Shown: positions 34,028 through 43,786, numbered from the stretch's first letter. The stretch is DNA of 64,000 bases from Eisenbergiella tayi (GCF_001881565.1 NZ_MPDJ01000001.1:1379234-1443233), one strand, 5' to 3'. A program made the numbers and translations. The notes: generated by a model not told the origin, from the letters alone.

Positions 34028-35039
34028 GCCGTCTCAAGACGGAGAAACCCCTGCGAGGGTAACCGCAGTTTATAAAGACAGATACGAAATAATCTGCAGC
34101 TATGGCACAGGCCTGGCTGCTTTGAAAAAGAGCAGCTATTATACAGGGGAAGAATCCTTCCCCACAACCGGCGACTTTGTCCTGATCAACTGGGAACCGG
34201 AGGGGGACAGCCGGATTATAAGAACATTGACAAGAAAAACCTTTTTTGCCCGCCTGGATCCCTCTTCGGCAGGCCATTGGGAGCAGCTGGTAGCCGCGAA
34301 CTTTGACTATGTTTTCATCATGCAGTCTCTCAACCACGATTTTAACCCAAGGCGGCTGGAGAGGTATCTTACCCTGGCCTGGCAGAGCGGCGCCCGGCCC
34401 GTAGTCGTCCTCACAAAAGCGGATTTGGAGGAGGACTATATGCAGAAGCTTCAGGAGGCCGCCGCCATTGCCCGGACAGTGGATGTCATTGCCGTCAGCG
34501 CCAAAACCGGTTACGGCCTGGAATACCTGCAGCCCTATATGGAACCTGGCAAAACAATTGTTTTCCTGGGATCCTCCGGCGTGGGCAAATCCAGCCTTGT
34601 AAATGCCCTGGCCGGTCAGGATATGATGGCTGTCAACAGCATCCGGGAGGATGACTCCAAAGGCCGTCACACCACCACTCACCGGCAGCTCATCATGCTG
34701 CCCTGCGGCGCCATGATTATAGACACTCCCGGCATGCGTGAACTGGGGATGTGGGATGTAACCGACGGCCTGGGCGAAACCTTCAGCGATGTGGAGCAGT
34801 ATTTCACGCAATGCCGTTTTTCCGACTGCCGCCATCAAAATGAACCCGGATGTCGGGTAAAGGCCGCTCTGGAAAACGGGGAATTATCCCAGGAACGCTG
34901 GAAGAGCTATTTAAAGCTGAAAAAAGAGGCGCGATATTCAGCCTCCAGGGAAGTCTATCTGAAGAATCAGCAAATGAAAGCCAAAGGCAGGGCCCGGACC
35001 GAAAAGCAAAAAAGAAAAAACAGCGGTGCATACCGCTGA
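33990..35039 (+). CDS. rsgA: Ribosome small subunit-dependent GTPase A (RsgA family)
   Basis: About 349 residues from TTG 33990, placed eight bases after TTGGAGG. It has an N-terminal OB-fold domain (about 1-85), a circularly permuted GTPase domain with G4 LTKADL before G1 GSSGVGKSS and G3 DTPGMRELG, and a C-terminal zinc knuckle CRFSDCRHQNEPGC. RsgA binds the 30S subunit late in assembly, releasing RbfA and testing the decoding site. The unusual point is the context: not beside its usual neighbours (stk/rpe) but alone, behind a long leader with short ORFs and a terminator. It may be a stress-inducible paralogue. The final 40 residues are strongly basic. Confidence 0.9.
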   Translation: MNITEYGYIPDGKPSQDGETPARVTAVYKDRYEIICSYGTGLAALKKSSYYTGEESFPTTGDFVLINWEPEGDSRIIRTLTRKTFFARLDPSSAGHWEQLVAANFDYVFIMQSLNHDFNPRRLERYLTLAWQSGARPVVVLTKADLEEDYMQKLQEAAAIARTVDVIAVSAKTGYGLEYLQPYMEPGKTIVFLGSSGVGKSSLVNALAGQDMMAVNSIREDDSKGRHTTTHRQLIMLPCGAMIIDTPGMRELGMWDVTDGLGETFSDVEQYFTQCRFSDCRHQNEPGCRVKAALENGELSQERWKSYLKLKKEARYSASREVYLKNQQMKAKGRARTEKQKRKNSGAYR

Positions 35040-35044
35040 GTTTT

Positions 35045-36004
35045 CTAAGGATTTAATACATTCCGCGGTTCTCCCCGCAGGAATGCTTCGATATTTTTAC
35101 AGGTCTCCGTCACCACACGGGTACGCGCCTCCACACTGGCCCATGCCATATGAGGCGTGATCAGCAGACGGCTGCTGTCCCGGATCTGCAGAAGAGGATT
35201 ATCCGGATTTATGGGTTCCTGGCTCAAAACATCAATCCCGGCACCCATAATCTGATCCTCCTTAAGCGCACGGCACAGGTCGGCCTCATTCACTACGGCT
35301 CCCCTGGCCACGTTTACCAGGACAGCCGTTTTTTTCATTTTTTCAAGGGCATCCCAGTCAATCAGGTTCCTTGTTCTGTCATTTAAGGGACAGTGCAGAG
35401 TGATCACATCGGATTCCTTCAGCAGGGTATCAAAGTCCACCCGTGTATATTCCCCGCAGCTGCTCTTTCCTGATGTGGAAAAATAAATCACCCGGCATCC
35501 AAAGGCGGCCGCGATGGCGGCTGTCCTTCTGCCTATATTCCCCATCCCCACAATCCCCCAGGTCTTGCCGTCCAGTTCATAATAAGGAAGGCCGAAATGG
35601 GAAAAACGGGGCTGGGAGGCATAAATGCCTGTTTTCACATAATCGTCATAATACCGCAGCTTTTCCAGGATGTAAAGAACACAGGCTATCGTATGCTGGG
35701 CTACCGCAGCAGTGGAATAATTTACCACATTCACCACCGGGATCCCGCGTTTCCGGCAGTATTCCAAATCCACATTATCGTAACCCGTGGCAAACTCACA
35801 AACCAGCTTCAAATGGGATGCGCCTTCCAAAGTACAGGCATTCATAGGCGTCTTATTTACCACAATAATATCCGCGTCTTTTACCCGATCCGCAGCCTCC
35901 TCATCCCTTGTAGTCATATGAAAGGTAACATTCCCATATTTCCTCAAAGGCTCCACAGAAACATCTTCACCTACACTGCTTCTGTCCAAAACCACGATAT
36001 TCAA
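35045..36004 (-). CDS. D-2-hydroxyacid dehydrogenase, NAD-binding
   Basis: About 319 residues. The Rossmann motif is GMGNIGRRTAAIAAAFG (about 148-164); the catalytic triad is in place with Arg in NVARGAVVNE, Glu in SQEPINPDNP and His in TPHMAWAS. Enzymes of this family reduce 2-keto acids, or oxidise D-2-hydroxy acids such as glycerate or lactate. A GTG at 36016 directly abuts its GGGGG site, so TTG 36004, giving NIVVLDRSSVGED, is preferred. It follows the GH31 gene by 47 bp and may be co-transcribed. Its 3' end is only 5 bp from the convergent rsgA end, with no terminator between. Confidence 0.85.
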   Translation of the reverse strand: MNIVVLDRSSVGEDVSVEPLRKYGNVTFHMTTRDEEAADRVKDADIIVVNKTPMNACTLEGASHLKLVCEFATGYDNVDLEYCRKRGIPVVNVVNYSTAAVAQHTIACVLYILEKLRYYDDYVKTGIYASQPRFSHFGLPYYELDGKTWGIVGMGNIGRRTAAIAAAFGCRVIYFSTSGKSSCGEYTRVDFDTLLKESDVITLHCPLNDRTRNLIDWDALEKMKKTAVLVNVARGAVVNEADLCRALKEDQIMGAGIDVLSQEPINPDNPLLQIRDSSRLLITPHMAWASVEARTRVVTETCKNIEAFLRGEPRNVLNP

Positions 36005-36062
36005 TGTATGGCGCACCCCCTTTCTCTGCTTTCTCTAAAGCGTTCTGCCAAATCCGGCCCTT

Positions 36063-38450
36063 CTATTTTGCCGTCAGAATTTCAGTAATGCATTTCACAA
36101 GATCCTCGGACAGACCCATGCACTGCAGTTCTCCTATGATAATATAAGGCGCCCTGCCGCTGCATACCAGCTTATAAATCCTCGTTTTAATATCAAATGC
36201 GATTTCTGCCTGATCCAGGAAATCATAGATCAGCTTTTCCACATTATTTTCAGCCAATGTAAGTTTCTTCCGGAAGCTTACGGAAATCTCCTCCGTCACC
36301 GACACCGCAGGAAGCTCGATGCGCAGACAGTTCCTGCTGCTGTCGTAGCTCGTCTGCACTTCCATAGCCGCGCCTGCAAGGCAGCAATCAACTTCACTTT
36401 CCGTACAGCCGTACAGTTCAATGGTATAAGCTCTCTGCACAGGAATCAGGGAAAGCTCTCCCCGGGCAGGATAAATGGTAAAGGACTGTTCGTTCTCCCA
36501 CTGCAGATCAAACCGGGTGGTTACACAGATACCCTTCTCATAATCACAGGTTTCATTGTCATCCTCATACATGGTAAAGCTTCCGTCCGCACCGGCATAA
36601 GCCTTCAGGATAAAGGAAGCCGGATTGCCCGCCGCGCTGTTTGCATCGATTTCTTCCGTCATGGGAATGATGGAACCGGCTTTTGCAAAAACAGGCAGGG
36701 TGTCAATATCCCTGTACATATCCATCATCCTGCCGCCTTCATAAATAACTCCGCGGAAGAAGTCCACATACACACCTTCCGGAAGCCATACCTTCTCCTT
36801 TGCCATATTCAGAGAAGGCAGGCGCGGGGAGGTGATCGGCGCTGCGATCAGCTGGGATCCGAAATAAAATTCATTGGGCACCTGATAAGCCTCCTGGGAT
36901 CTGGCATTCTTATAATACATGGGCAGAATCAGAGGAATATCCTGGGCATGGGCCCTGTAATTCATGGTGTACAAATAAGGAAGCAGCTTATGGCGCAGGC
37001 GGAGGAATTCACCCATCATGCTGCGGATCTCCTGTTTGTAACGCCAGGGCTCCTTACCGTTAAATTCATTTTTGGTACTGTGAAGCCTGTTTATCGGAGA
37101 AAAGGCTCCGAGCTGGAACCAGCGGCCGGCCATTTCATCATCCTTAAAGCCATTCATATGTCCGCCGATATCATGGCTCCACCAGCCATAGCCAATATTA
37201 GAGGCCGTACTGGTAAAATAAGGCTGGAATCTAAGAGATTCCCAGGTTACCACCGTATCTCCGGAAAAACCTATCGGATATCTGTGAGAGCCGGGACCTG
37301 CATAGCGGGAAAAGGTCATCGGGCGTTTTCCGTTCCTCGCACTGTCCAGAAAATGAAAATGGTTCAGCATCCACAGAGGATCCAATCCTTCCATTTTGGT
37401 GATGCCGCCCTGCTGCCAGTCAAGCCACCAGAAATCCACACCCTTTTCCTCATTGGGATGATGGGCATATTTGAAATAAGCCGAAAGAAATGCAGGATTC
37501 GTTATTTCAAAGGAAACCGGTTCTTCCCTGGAAATATCCTTTCCCAGCTCTCTGGCCATAGCCTCATACATTTCCTCATGAGCCCGGATACCATCCGCCG
37601 GATGTACATTCAACGTAACCCGCATTCCTCTCTCATGGAGGTGATCCATAAACCTTTTAGGATCCGGGAAAAATTCTTTATTCCATGTATAGCCGGTCCA
37701 GCCGGTGCCATATTTAGGATCGATATTCACCAGATGCCAGTCCATATCGATAACGGCAACGGTAAAAGGAATCCCTTCCTCATCAAAACGGTGCATCAGC
37801 TCCAGATAGCTTTCCTCGGTATATTCATAATAACGGCTCCACCAGTTGCCCAAAGCATACCTGGGAAGCATGGGTGTCTTGCCGCAAAGATAATAAAAAT
37901 CCTTCAGACATTCCAAAAAGTCCAGGCCATATCCCCAGAAATAAATATCCTTTATCCCCTTTTTCCTGGGACTTACCCAGCCTTCCTCGGTCAGGATCAG
38001 CGAGGCGGAATCATCCAGAACCGTAAAGCCGTCTCTGGAAACCAGACCGGAACCCAGTTCACAGGCGCCGTCAATGGTATCCAGGGTTCTGGCCGTACCT
38101 TTCAGATCATGGACAGGATCCCCGTAATGCCATACATCATTTCCCGAACCGGTATTCCCCGTCACATGAATCCGAAGCCCCCGGGGATTAAATTCTTTTT
38201 TATCATAGGTAAGCCGGAACCGCCATGTCAGGATTTCCAGCTCCTCCGGAGTTTCCTTCACCTGATAATCCACTGCGGGAAAATCTCTGTTGATAACAGT
38301 CTGTGTGGCCCGATCCTCAAAAATACCATCTTCACTGTATTCCAGGCGGACCAGCCCCTCTGTGAGCATTGTAATACGGTAATTCTCTCCCTGAATGATA
38401 TTTCTGCTGTCCGCCGCAGGCCTCACAGGCAGCTTAACTAATTGTTCCAT
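36063..38450 (-). CDS. Glycoside hydrolase family 31 (alpha-glucosidase/alpha-xylosidase type)
   Basis: 795 residues without a signal peptide, so cytoplasmic. An N-terminal beta-sandwich (about 1-200) precedes the catalytic barrel with nucleophile Asp344 in FWWLDWQQG and acid/base Asp398 in GFSGDTV, each in the expected GH31 setting. Two beta-domains follow, closing with ITSPRLPSLNMAKEKVWLP and DDNETCDYEKG. Residues after about 725 (a helical tail, LIYDFLDQAEIAFDIKTRIYK) are not part of the usual family end. It hydrolyses alpha-linked glucose or xylose from the non-reducing end. Its substrate is not fixed by neighbours, as no transporter adjoins it. Confidence 0.9.
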   Translation of the reverse strand: MEQLVKLPVRPAADSRNIIQGENYRITMLTEGLVRLEYSEDGIFEDRATQTVINRDFPAVDYQVKETPEELEILTWRFRLTYDKKEFNPRGLRIHVTGNTGSGNDVWHYGDPVHDLKGTARTLDTIDGACELGSGLVSRDGFTVLDDSASLILTEEGWVSPRKKGIKDIYFWGYGLDFLECLKDFYYLCGKTPMLPRYALGNWWSRYYEYTEESYLELMHRFDEEGIPFTVAVIDMDWHLVNIDPKYGTGWTGYTWNKEFFPDPKRFMDHLHERGMRVTLNVHPADGIRAHEEMYEAMARELGKDISREEPVSFEITNPAFLSAYFKYAHHPNEEKGVDFWWLDWQQGGITKMEGLDPLWMLNHFHFLDSARNGKRPMTFSRYAGPGSHRYPIGFSGDTVVTWESLRFQPYFTSTASNIGYGWWSHDIGGHMNGFKDDEMAGRWFQLGAFSPINRLHSTKNEFNGKEPWRYKQEIRSMMGEFLRLRHKLLPYLYTMNYRAHAQDIPLILPMYYKNARSQEAYQVPNEFYFGSQLIAAPITSPRLPSLNMAKEKVWLPEGVYVDFFRGVIYEGGRMMDMYRDIDTLPVFAKAGSIIPMTEEIDANSAAGNPASFILKAYAGADGSFTMYEDDNETCDYEKGICVTTRFDLQWENEQSFTIYPARGELSLIPVQRAYTIELYGCTESEVDCCLAGAAMEVQTSYDSSRNCLRIELPAVSVTEEISVSFRKKLTLAENNVEKLIYDFLDQAEIAFDIKTRIYKLVCSGRAPYIIIGELQCMGLSEDLVKCITEILTAK

Positions 38451-38480
38451 GCTGTAACCCTCCGTTGTTCTTCTTAGTGG

Positions 38481-38791
38481 TAATTTCTCAAACTTCGCCC
38501 ATGTCCCTGTCCCCTCCGTCCCGTTCCTTCGGGGCTGCTGTCCGGTTCGGATTCCCCTCCTTCCCGCTGCCGGCTATGCAGGGTTTTCCTGTAAGGGGCG
38601 TATAAACTCGCCGGTACTAAGGCCGCGTCCTTTGCGGCCTTAGTACCGCTGCGTGTTTATCCGAGCGAGAGTGTCCCCTGCAAGGATCCCTGCCTGGCCG
38701 GCAGCGGGAAGGAGGGGAATCCGAACCGGACAGCAGCCCCGAAGGAACGGGACGGAGGGGACCGAGGCATGGGCGAAGTTTGAGTAAATTA
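38481..38791. repeat. Giant near-perfect palindrome (about 310 bp)
   Basis: Left arm 38481-38626 and right arm 38634-38791 fold into one long hairpin. A 66-bp block (38509-38574 with 38697-38762) is perfectly complementary. The base (CTCAAACTTCGCCCATG with CATGGGCGAAGTTTGAG) and the tip (14 bp, 38613-38626 with 38634-38647, 7-nt loop) also pair perfectly; the parts between are imperfect. It fills the gap between the hybrid kinase gene and the GH31 gene. No transposase or real ORF is inside. It may be a mobile palindromic element or a structured RNA. Confidence 0.9.
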
Positions 38792-38864
38792 CTGTATTTT
38801 TTCTTCATTATATCCAAGGGCTATTGGGAAATCTAGCTTAATCCTATTCCAAACTAACACAATA

Positions 38865-40859
38865 CTATGATCTGCGGATCACCCACTTCTGCAGGATCTC
38901 CGCCAGCTGGCTGGACTTAATAGGCTTCGCCAGATGCTCATTCATACCTGCCTGAGCCGACATAATCACATCCTCAGCAAAAGCATTCGCAGTCATGGCA
39001 ATTACCGGTACGCTTTCCGCATCCCCTCTGCCAGAGCTTCGGATCGCCTTCACACAATCATAACCATTCATAACCGGCATCTGGATATCCATGAAAATCA
39101 TCTGATAATAACCGGTGGGAGAATCCAGAAACCTCTCGAACGCCTCCTGCCCATTCTCCGCCGTATCTATTACAGCCCCTGTCATCTGCAGCATCTCCGC
39201 CGCAATTTCCCGGTTGATTTCATTATCCTCCACCAGCAATATATGGGCGCCGCTGCAATCCACCTCCTGGATATCCGGAAGGCTCTCTTCCTCCGCCTCA
39301 TCCATCTGAAGCTTCAGCCCTATTACCACGGTAAAACAGCTTCCTTCCCCCAGACGGCTTTTTACGGTAATTTCTCCCCCCATCATCTGCACCAGGCTCT
39401 GCGTGATCACCATCCCCAGGCCCGTTCCGCTGATTTTACTGATCCGGGAATCATTCGCCCTGCTGAAAGGCTCAAAAATATGCTGGAGAAACTCCTCGCT
39501 CATACCGATCCCCGTATCCCGGAAGACAAATTGATAACGCCCCACTTCCTTATTCCCTGAAGGGAGTTCGGAAACCGTAATATATATATCGCCTCCTTCG
39601 GGCGTATACTTACAGGCATTGCTCATGATATTCATGAATATCTGATTGATTCTGGAATTATCACCGATTACCCTGACGTGTGTAAGATCCTTCTTTTCCA
39701 GATGAATTTTCTGCTTTCTCACTTCGGCCTGAGGCATAATGAGACATATCAGCTCCTCAATCAGATTATCAAGATCAAACCTGCCGTCCTGCAGCTCGTA
39801 ATTACCGGTTTCAATCCGGCTCATATCCAGAACCTCATTCACAAGGCCAAGCAGCAGCTGGCTGGAGGAAGAAATTTTATCCAGCGCATTCTCCAGCTTT
39901 TCCCGGTCATCCATATGAAGCCGTGCCAGTTCCGTCATTCCAAGTACCGCATTAAGCGGAGTCCTGATATCATGTGACATTTTGGAGAGAAAATCACTTT
40001 TGGCCTCATTGGCTTTTTGAGCCATCTCATAAGCTTCTTTCAGCGCTCTTCTGCTTTCTTCATCCTTTTTCTTCTGCTCATGCAAATCCTGGAGGGCCAG
40101 AAGCACCCAGCTTTTCTTTCCTCCCAGATAGACGTTGCAGGATATGGAATGATATTCCCCATCCACCTTACGGAGGCTCTCCACCGCATATCTCTCATTT
40201 CCTTCCGCCATCAGACTGCGGAAATGAGCTATGGAAAGCTCTTCCCTTATTTCCTCAATGTAATCAGGATGAAAATTCTGGCTGGCATAATCATTCCAGA
40301 AGCTCTCATAGGGAAAATCTCCCTGGGGGATTTCCTGCACATCTCCGGGGACACGTATGGCGCAGATAGTGCCTTTCTCAATATCAATCCGGTATACAGC
40401 GAAGAAAAGGTTATACAGAGAACCCACAATTTCCTGATTCAGTTCCTCCAGCTTTTCCTTCTCCCGGCGCATGACCGTAGTATCCGTCACATTCTGATGA
40501 TACCCCCTCAGACGCATCCCCTTACTGTAGGTCCTGTCGGCAACACCGCCGCAGCGTATATAGATTTTTCCCAAATCCGGATGGTACCAGGGATACTGCA
40601 CCTCCGCACGCCCTGTTTTCACCATCTCTTCCACACAGGCATTGACCACCGGATAATATTCCCCGGCAATTCTCTCATACCAATGTTCATAACATTTTTC
40701 AGGCGTCACCACCGTCTTCAGGCCCAGAAGCTCCATCATGGTCTGATCCGCAAACATTCGGGGCTGTCTGCCGTCCTCAATCTCAATAATCCATAATCCC
40801 GTCTTTGACTCATGCAAAACATCATGCATGGTTGATATATCCTGAATCATACCAATCAT
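38865..40859 (-). CDS. Hybrid sensor histidine kinase with PAS-like sensor and C-terminal receiver
   Basis: 664 residues and no transmembrane helix, so a soluble sensor. An N-terminal PAS-like region (about 1-150) and a second one (about 150-270) precede a short coiled coil, HisKA with KMSHDIRTPLNAVLGM (His about 305), HATPase_c with N-box IFMNIMSNACKYTPEGG and G-boxes DTGIGMS and GTGLGM, and a receiver with ILLVEDNEIN and phospho-acceptor Asp in IFMDIQMPVMNG. There is no output domain; it probably acts through phosphorelay or intracellular signalling. It is a single gene with its own promoter, between pgi and the palindrome. The signal is unknown. Confidence 0.88.
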   Translation of the reverse strand: MIGMIQDISTMHDVLHESKTGLWIIEIEDGRQPRMFADQTMMELLGLKTVVTPEKCYEHWYERIAGEYYPVVNACVEEMVKTGRAEVQYPWYHPDLGKIYIRCGGVADRTYSKGMRLRGYHQNVTDTTVMRREKEKLEELNQEIVGSLYNLFFAVYRIDIEKGTICAIRVPGDVQEIPQGDFPYESFWNDYASQNFHPDYIEEIREELSIAHFRSLMAEGNERYAVESLRKVDGEYHSISCNVYLGGKKSWVLLALQDLHEQKKKDEESRRALKEAYEMAQKANEAKSDFLSKMSHDIRTPLNAVLGMTELARLHMDDREKLENALDKISSSSQLLLGLVNEVLDMSRIETGNYELQDGRFDLDNLIEELICLIMPQAEVRKQKIHLEKKDLTHVRVIGDNSRINQIFMNIMSNACKYTPEGGDIYITVSELPSGNKEVGRYQFVFRDTGIGMSEEFLQHIFEPFSRANDSRISKISGTGLGMVITQSLVQMMGGEITVKSRLGEGSCFTVVIGLKLQMDEAEEESLPDIQEVDCSGAHILLVEDNEINREIAAEMLQMTGAVIDTAENGQEAFERFLDSPTGYYQMIFMDIQMPVMNGYDCVKAIRSSGRGDAESVPVIAMTANAFAEDVIMSAQAGMNEHLAKPIKSSQLAEILQKWVIRRS

Positions 40860-40987
40860 AATTCTGCTACCTCATTTCCGTCCCTTACAGCCCTAAACGG
40901 CTGATTCTCTATCAGAGTATGCCTGAAAAATAATTCCGCGCCTTCTGCAGAAAATTTTTCAAGTACACCATAATTCTATATATCCAA

Positions 40988-41016
40988 ATTGTAACTTATT
41001 TATCTCATAACAGCAA
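40988..41016 (-). promoter_or_regulatory. Promoter of the hybrid kinase gene
   Basis: On the minus strand, TTGCTG (41016-41011), 17 bp, TACAAT (40993-40988), leaving a leader of about 120 nt. Confidence 0.6.
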
Positions 41017-41060
41017 TACAATACTGCTTTTTAATACAAGACTGGTTTTCCCCAATTAGA

Positions 41061-41103
41061 AAACGGAAGAATTCTGCCTCTATTCGGCCTAATCCTTCCG
41101 TTT
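41061..41103 (-). terminator. Terminator of pgi
   Basis: AAACGGAAG (41061-41069) pairs with CTTCCGTTT (41095-41103); the minus-strand exit is TTTTCTAATT. The large loop makes it moderate. Confidence 0.6.
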
Positions 41104-41166
41104 CTCTTTTCCGGGAACTATATATTCTATTTACAGCAGCTTCTTTTTATAATATCCCCTGCCAGA

Positions 41167-42513
41167 TTACAGTCTCTTCAGCAGTTCTTCTCTCTGCGCT
41201 TCATAACCCGGCTTGCCGAGCAGTGCAAACATATTTTTCTTGTAGCTTTCCACACCAGGCTGGTTAAACGGATTCACACCAAGCAGATATCCGCTCACGC
41301 CACATGCAAACTCGAAGAAATAGAACAGCTGTCCCAGATAAAATTCATTTACCTCAGGAACATTGATCATCAGATTGGGAACCTGTCCGTCCGTATGAGC
41401 GAGAATCGTTCCGTTCATGGCGCTCTTATTTACGAAGTCCACATTCTTTCCTGCCAGATAGTTCAGGCCATCCAGATCAACGGGCTCTTCATTGATGATG
41501 ATTTCCTCTCTAGAGGTTTCCACATTGATTACGGTTTCAAACATAATACGGGCGCCGTCCTGGATGAACTGTCCCATAGAGTGCAGATCCGTTGTCAAAT
41601 CAACGCTTGCCGGGAAAATTCCCTTTTGATCCTTTCCTTCGCTTTCACCGTACAGCTGTTTCCACCACTCTGATACATAATGTACACTGGGCTCATAATT
41701 AGCCAGGATTTCAACCTCTTTTCCTTTTCTGTGAAGGATATTGCGTACTGCCGCATATTTCAGAGCATCGTTATCCTCAAATGCTGCTTCCATAGCCTTT
41801 TTGCGTCCGTCTGCAGCGCCTTCCATCAGCTTGTCGATATCCGCTCCGCTCACTGCAATAGGAAGCAGGCCGACAGCCGTAAGTACGGAGAAACGTCCTC
41901 CCACATCGTCCGGAACCACAAAGCTTTCATAGCCTTCTTCCGTAGCCAGTCCCTTCAGGGATCCCTTTGCACGGTCTGTGGTAGCGTAAATTCTGCCCGC
42001 CGCTTCTTTTTTTCCATACTTCTTTTCCATCATTTCCTTAAATACACGGAAAGCAATGGCCGGCTCAGTTGTGGTACCGGATTTGGAAATCATATTAATG
42101 GAAAAATCCCTGTCGCCGATTACATCGATCAGATGTCTGATATAAGTGGAGCTGATGGAATTTCCAACAAAATAGATTTCAGGAGTCTTCCTGATCTCTT
42201 TGCTTACGCAGTTATAGAAGCTGTGTCTTAAGAATTCAATTGCTGCTCTGGCTCCCAGATAAGAACCTCCGATTCCGATAACCAGAAGCACTTCGGAATC
42301 GCTCTGGATCTTAGCCGCCGCCTTTTTAATCCTGTCAAACTCTTCCTTATCATAATCCACCGGCAGGTCAATCCATCCCAGGAAATCATTTCCCGCACCG
42401 GTCTTGGAAACCAGAAGGTCTTTGGCATCCATTACTTGTTTTTTCATAAAATCTACTTCATGCGCACCGATAAAAGGCGCTGCTTTTGAATAATCAAAAG
42501 TTACTTTGCTCAT
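41167..42513 (-). CDS. pgi: Glucose-6-phosphate isomerase
   Basis: About 448 residues, the short form usual in Firmicutes, from ATG 42513 (GGAGG site; upstream in-frame codons lack one). It interconverts glucose-6-phosphate and fructose-6-phosphate in glycolysis. Markers are the sugar-phosphate loop [15 protein letters not shown] (about 74-88), [17 protein letters not shown] (about 135-151), [14 protein letters not shown] and [15 protein letters not shown] near the end. It has its own promoter and terminator. It provides the entry point for glucose released by the glycosidases in this window and links fructose catabolism with cell-wall precursors. Confidence 0.96.
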   Translation of the reverse strand: MSKVTFDYSKAAPFIGAHEVDFMKKQVMDAKDLLVSKTGAGNDFLGWIDLPVDYDKEEFDRIKKAAAKIQSDSEVLLVIGIGGSYLGARAAIEFLRHSFYNCVSKEIRKTPEIYFVGNSISSTYIRHLIDVIGDRDFSINMISKSGTTTEPAIAFRVFKEMMEKKYGKKEAAGRIYATTDRAKGSLKGLATEEGYESFVVPDDVGGRFSVLTAVGLLPIAVSGADIDKLMEGAADGRKKAMEAAFEDNDALKYAAVRNILHRKGKEVEILANYEPSVHYVSEWWKQLYGESEGKDQKGIFPASVDLTTDLHSMGQFIQDGARIMFETVINVETSREEIIINEEPVDLDGLNYLAGKNVDFVNKSAMNGTILAHTDGQVPNLMINVPEVNEFYLGQLFYFFEFACGVSGYLLGVNPFNQPGVESYKKNMFALLGKPGYEAQREELLKRL

Positions 42514-42611
42514 CCGTTTTTCCTCCAATTCTGCTGCCCATATGCAGCAAACCAATAGATATAACCGGCTTTCATCGCAAAATTCTGCAATTTGGCTCTT
42601 TATCCGTTCTT

Positions 42612-42640
42612 AGTGTAGCAAAGTTGTTTTTTAATTTCAA
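42612..42640 (-). promoter_or_regulatory. Promoter of pgi
   Basis: On the minus strand, TTGAAA (42640-42635), 17 bp, TACACT (42617-42612), about 100 bp before the start codon. Confidence 0.65.
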
Positions 42641-42659
42641 GAGTTTTTATGATATAGTT

Positions 42660-42780
42660 CCTTTGCGGTTCCCTCGCCCCAGTTCCTTCGCAGAGGGAAG
42701 GCGGACCGGCTGGCGGCAGACACGATGCACAGGGCAGGGGGAAACTGAAACCTGCAGGCAGGGGGGAACTGAAACTTTAA
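42660..42780. repeat. GC-rich intergenic stretch with a 24-bp imperfect tandem repeat
   Basis: GGCAGGGGGAAACTGAAAC (42733-42751) recurs at 42757-42775 with one substitution. Upstream, TTCCCTC and GAGGGAA (42668-42698) form an inverted repeat. No gene is apparent. It lies between the 3' end of the membrane-protein gene and the pgi promoter. Confidence 0.4.
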
Positions 42781-42782
42781 AG

Positions 42783-43538
42783 TCATGCAAAGAATTCTTT
42801 AAGAAGCTCCTCCAGTTCCTTCTCCTGGTTTTTCGTAAAGACCTGTTCCTCAAGCTGCTCCTCGGCCAGGCTTTTCTCCTGAATAGGTATTCCCTTTACC
42901 CGCTCCTTTTTTACAGGTGCTGAAACTTCCGCGATTTCAGCCGCATTAACGGAAGCCTGCTTTCTGCCCTTTTCCGCTCTCGGGGCCGGTACCTCTCCGT
43001 TTATCAGACTCTCTGTTTCATCCAGTACCGAAAGCCTCACCGCCATATGGTTCTCCAGATAATCTGTCAGACTGGTTTTCAGCGCGGCCCTTTTTCCGTT
43101 CAGGTCAACCATCCCGGATACACTGAAGTATAAATACAGTCCGAGGAAGCTCATTAAATAGAAGGGAAGGATCTCTCCGAGAGTTTTTCCGTCTATAATT
43201 CCCTTGCAGGCCCCCGCACCTGCGAAGAATACCGACAGCATCATCAGCTGTCCTGCAAAATGTGACAGACCGTCCATAGAAAACTTTCCTATCTGGATCC
43301 GGTTGATAAACTTGTCCACAAACACAGGAATATTAGGTACTCCGTCATTGAGCTTATAACAGTTCCTGAACTTGATTTTACACTGTTTTAGTATCTTGTT
43401 TTCCGTGGCCGACATATTTTCCGCCTCTTTTATCAGGGAATTTAAAAAAATTCCTGTAATAAACTTGCATAATATGCTTAATAATAGCAATATAATTGTC
43501 ATAGCCACCAGTTCTTTATTTTCCATAAATGAAGTCAT
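42783..43538 (-). CDS. Membrane protein of unknown function
   Basis: About 251 residues from ATG 43538 behind GGAGG; the longer frame to 43727 has no good start site. One strong helix lies near the N-terminus (AMTIILLLLSILCKFITGIF, about 11-30), then a soluble stretch with KIKFRNCYKLNDGVPNIPVFVDKF, two more helices (about 107-165) and a charged C-terminal tail of about 80 residues rich in Lys/Glu ending in EKELEELLKEFFA. I do not recognise a family. Divergent from the TSCPD gene. The tail could mediate contacts with a cytoplasmic partner. Confidence 0.65.
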   Translation of the reverse strand: MTSFMENKELVAMTIILLLLSILCKFITGIFLNSLIKEAENMSATENKILKQCKIKFRNCYKLNDGVPNIPVFVDKFINRIQIGKFSMDGLSHFAGQLMMLSVFFAGAGACKGIIDGKTLGEILPFYLMSFLGLYLYFSVSGMVDLNGKRAALKTSLTDYLENHMAVRLSVLDETESLINGEVPAPRAEKGRKQASVNAAEIAEVSAPVKKERVKGIPIQEKSLAEEQLEEQVFTKNQEKELEELLKEFFA

Positions 43539-43738
43539 ATTTTCCTCCAATCTGCTGTTCTTAAGAGACGTCTGTCCCATGATCAGCGGTTCCATTACGG
43601 TTCCTTTGTGAATAGTATTATAGGAGATTGAACCGTCCGCCACAATACGGACAGGCCGCAAATCGATCGGAAAATTCCGTGCCTTTCTGCCATAATCATG
43701 GAATAATTGTGAAAATACTGGTAACAAAGGATGTTTTT

Positions 43739-43747
43739 TGATATAAT
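43739..43747 (+). promoter_or_regulatory. Extended -10 promoter of the TSCPD-murG pair
   Basis: TGATATAAT at 43739-43747 with no convincing -35; 40 bp before the start codon. Confidence 0.5.
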
Positions 43748-43786
43748 TCGTGTATTGAATTTATAAGTATTATTGGAGGTTTTATT

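Noticed and set aside
36948..38441. Plus-strand ORF of 497 codons opposite the GH31 gene
   Set aside because: It is a shadow of the conserved GH31 gene; its product is rich in Ile/His/Arg with no recognisable motif.
38617..38817. 66-codon minus-strand ORF within the giant palindrome
   Set aside because: Its composition (Arg/Pro/Ser-rich) follows from the palindrome; the good ribosome site is lacking.
42486..42923. Plus-strand ORF of 145 codons between pgi and the membrane-protein gene
   Set aside because: It runs through the pgi start, its promoter and the end of the neighbouring gene on the other strand; no motif or ribosome site.
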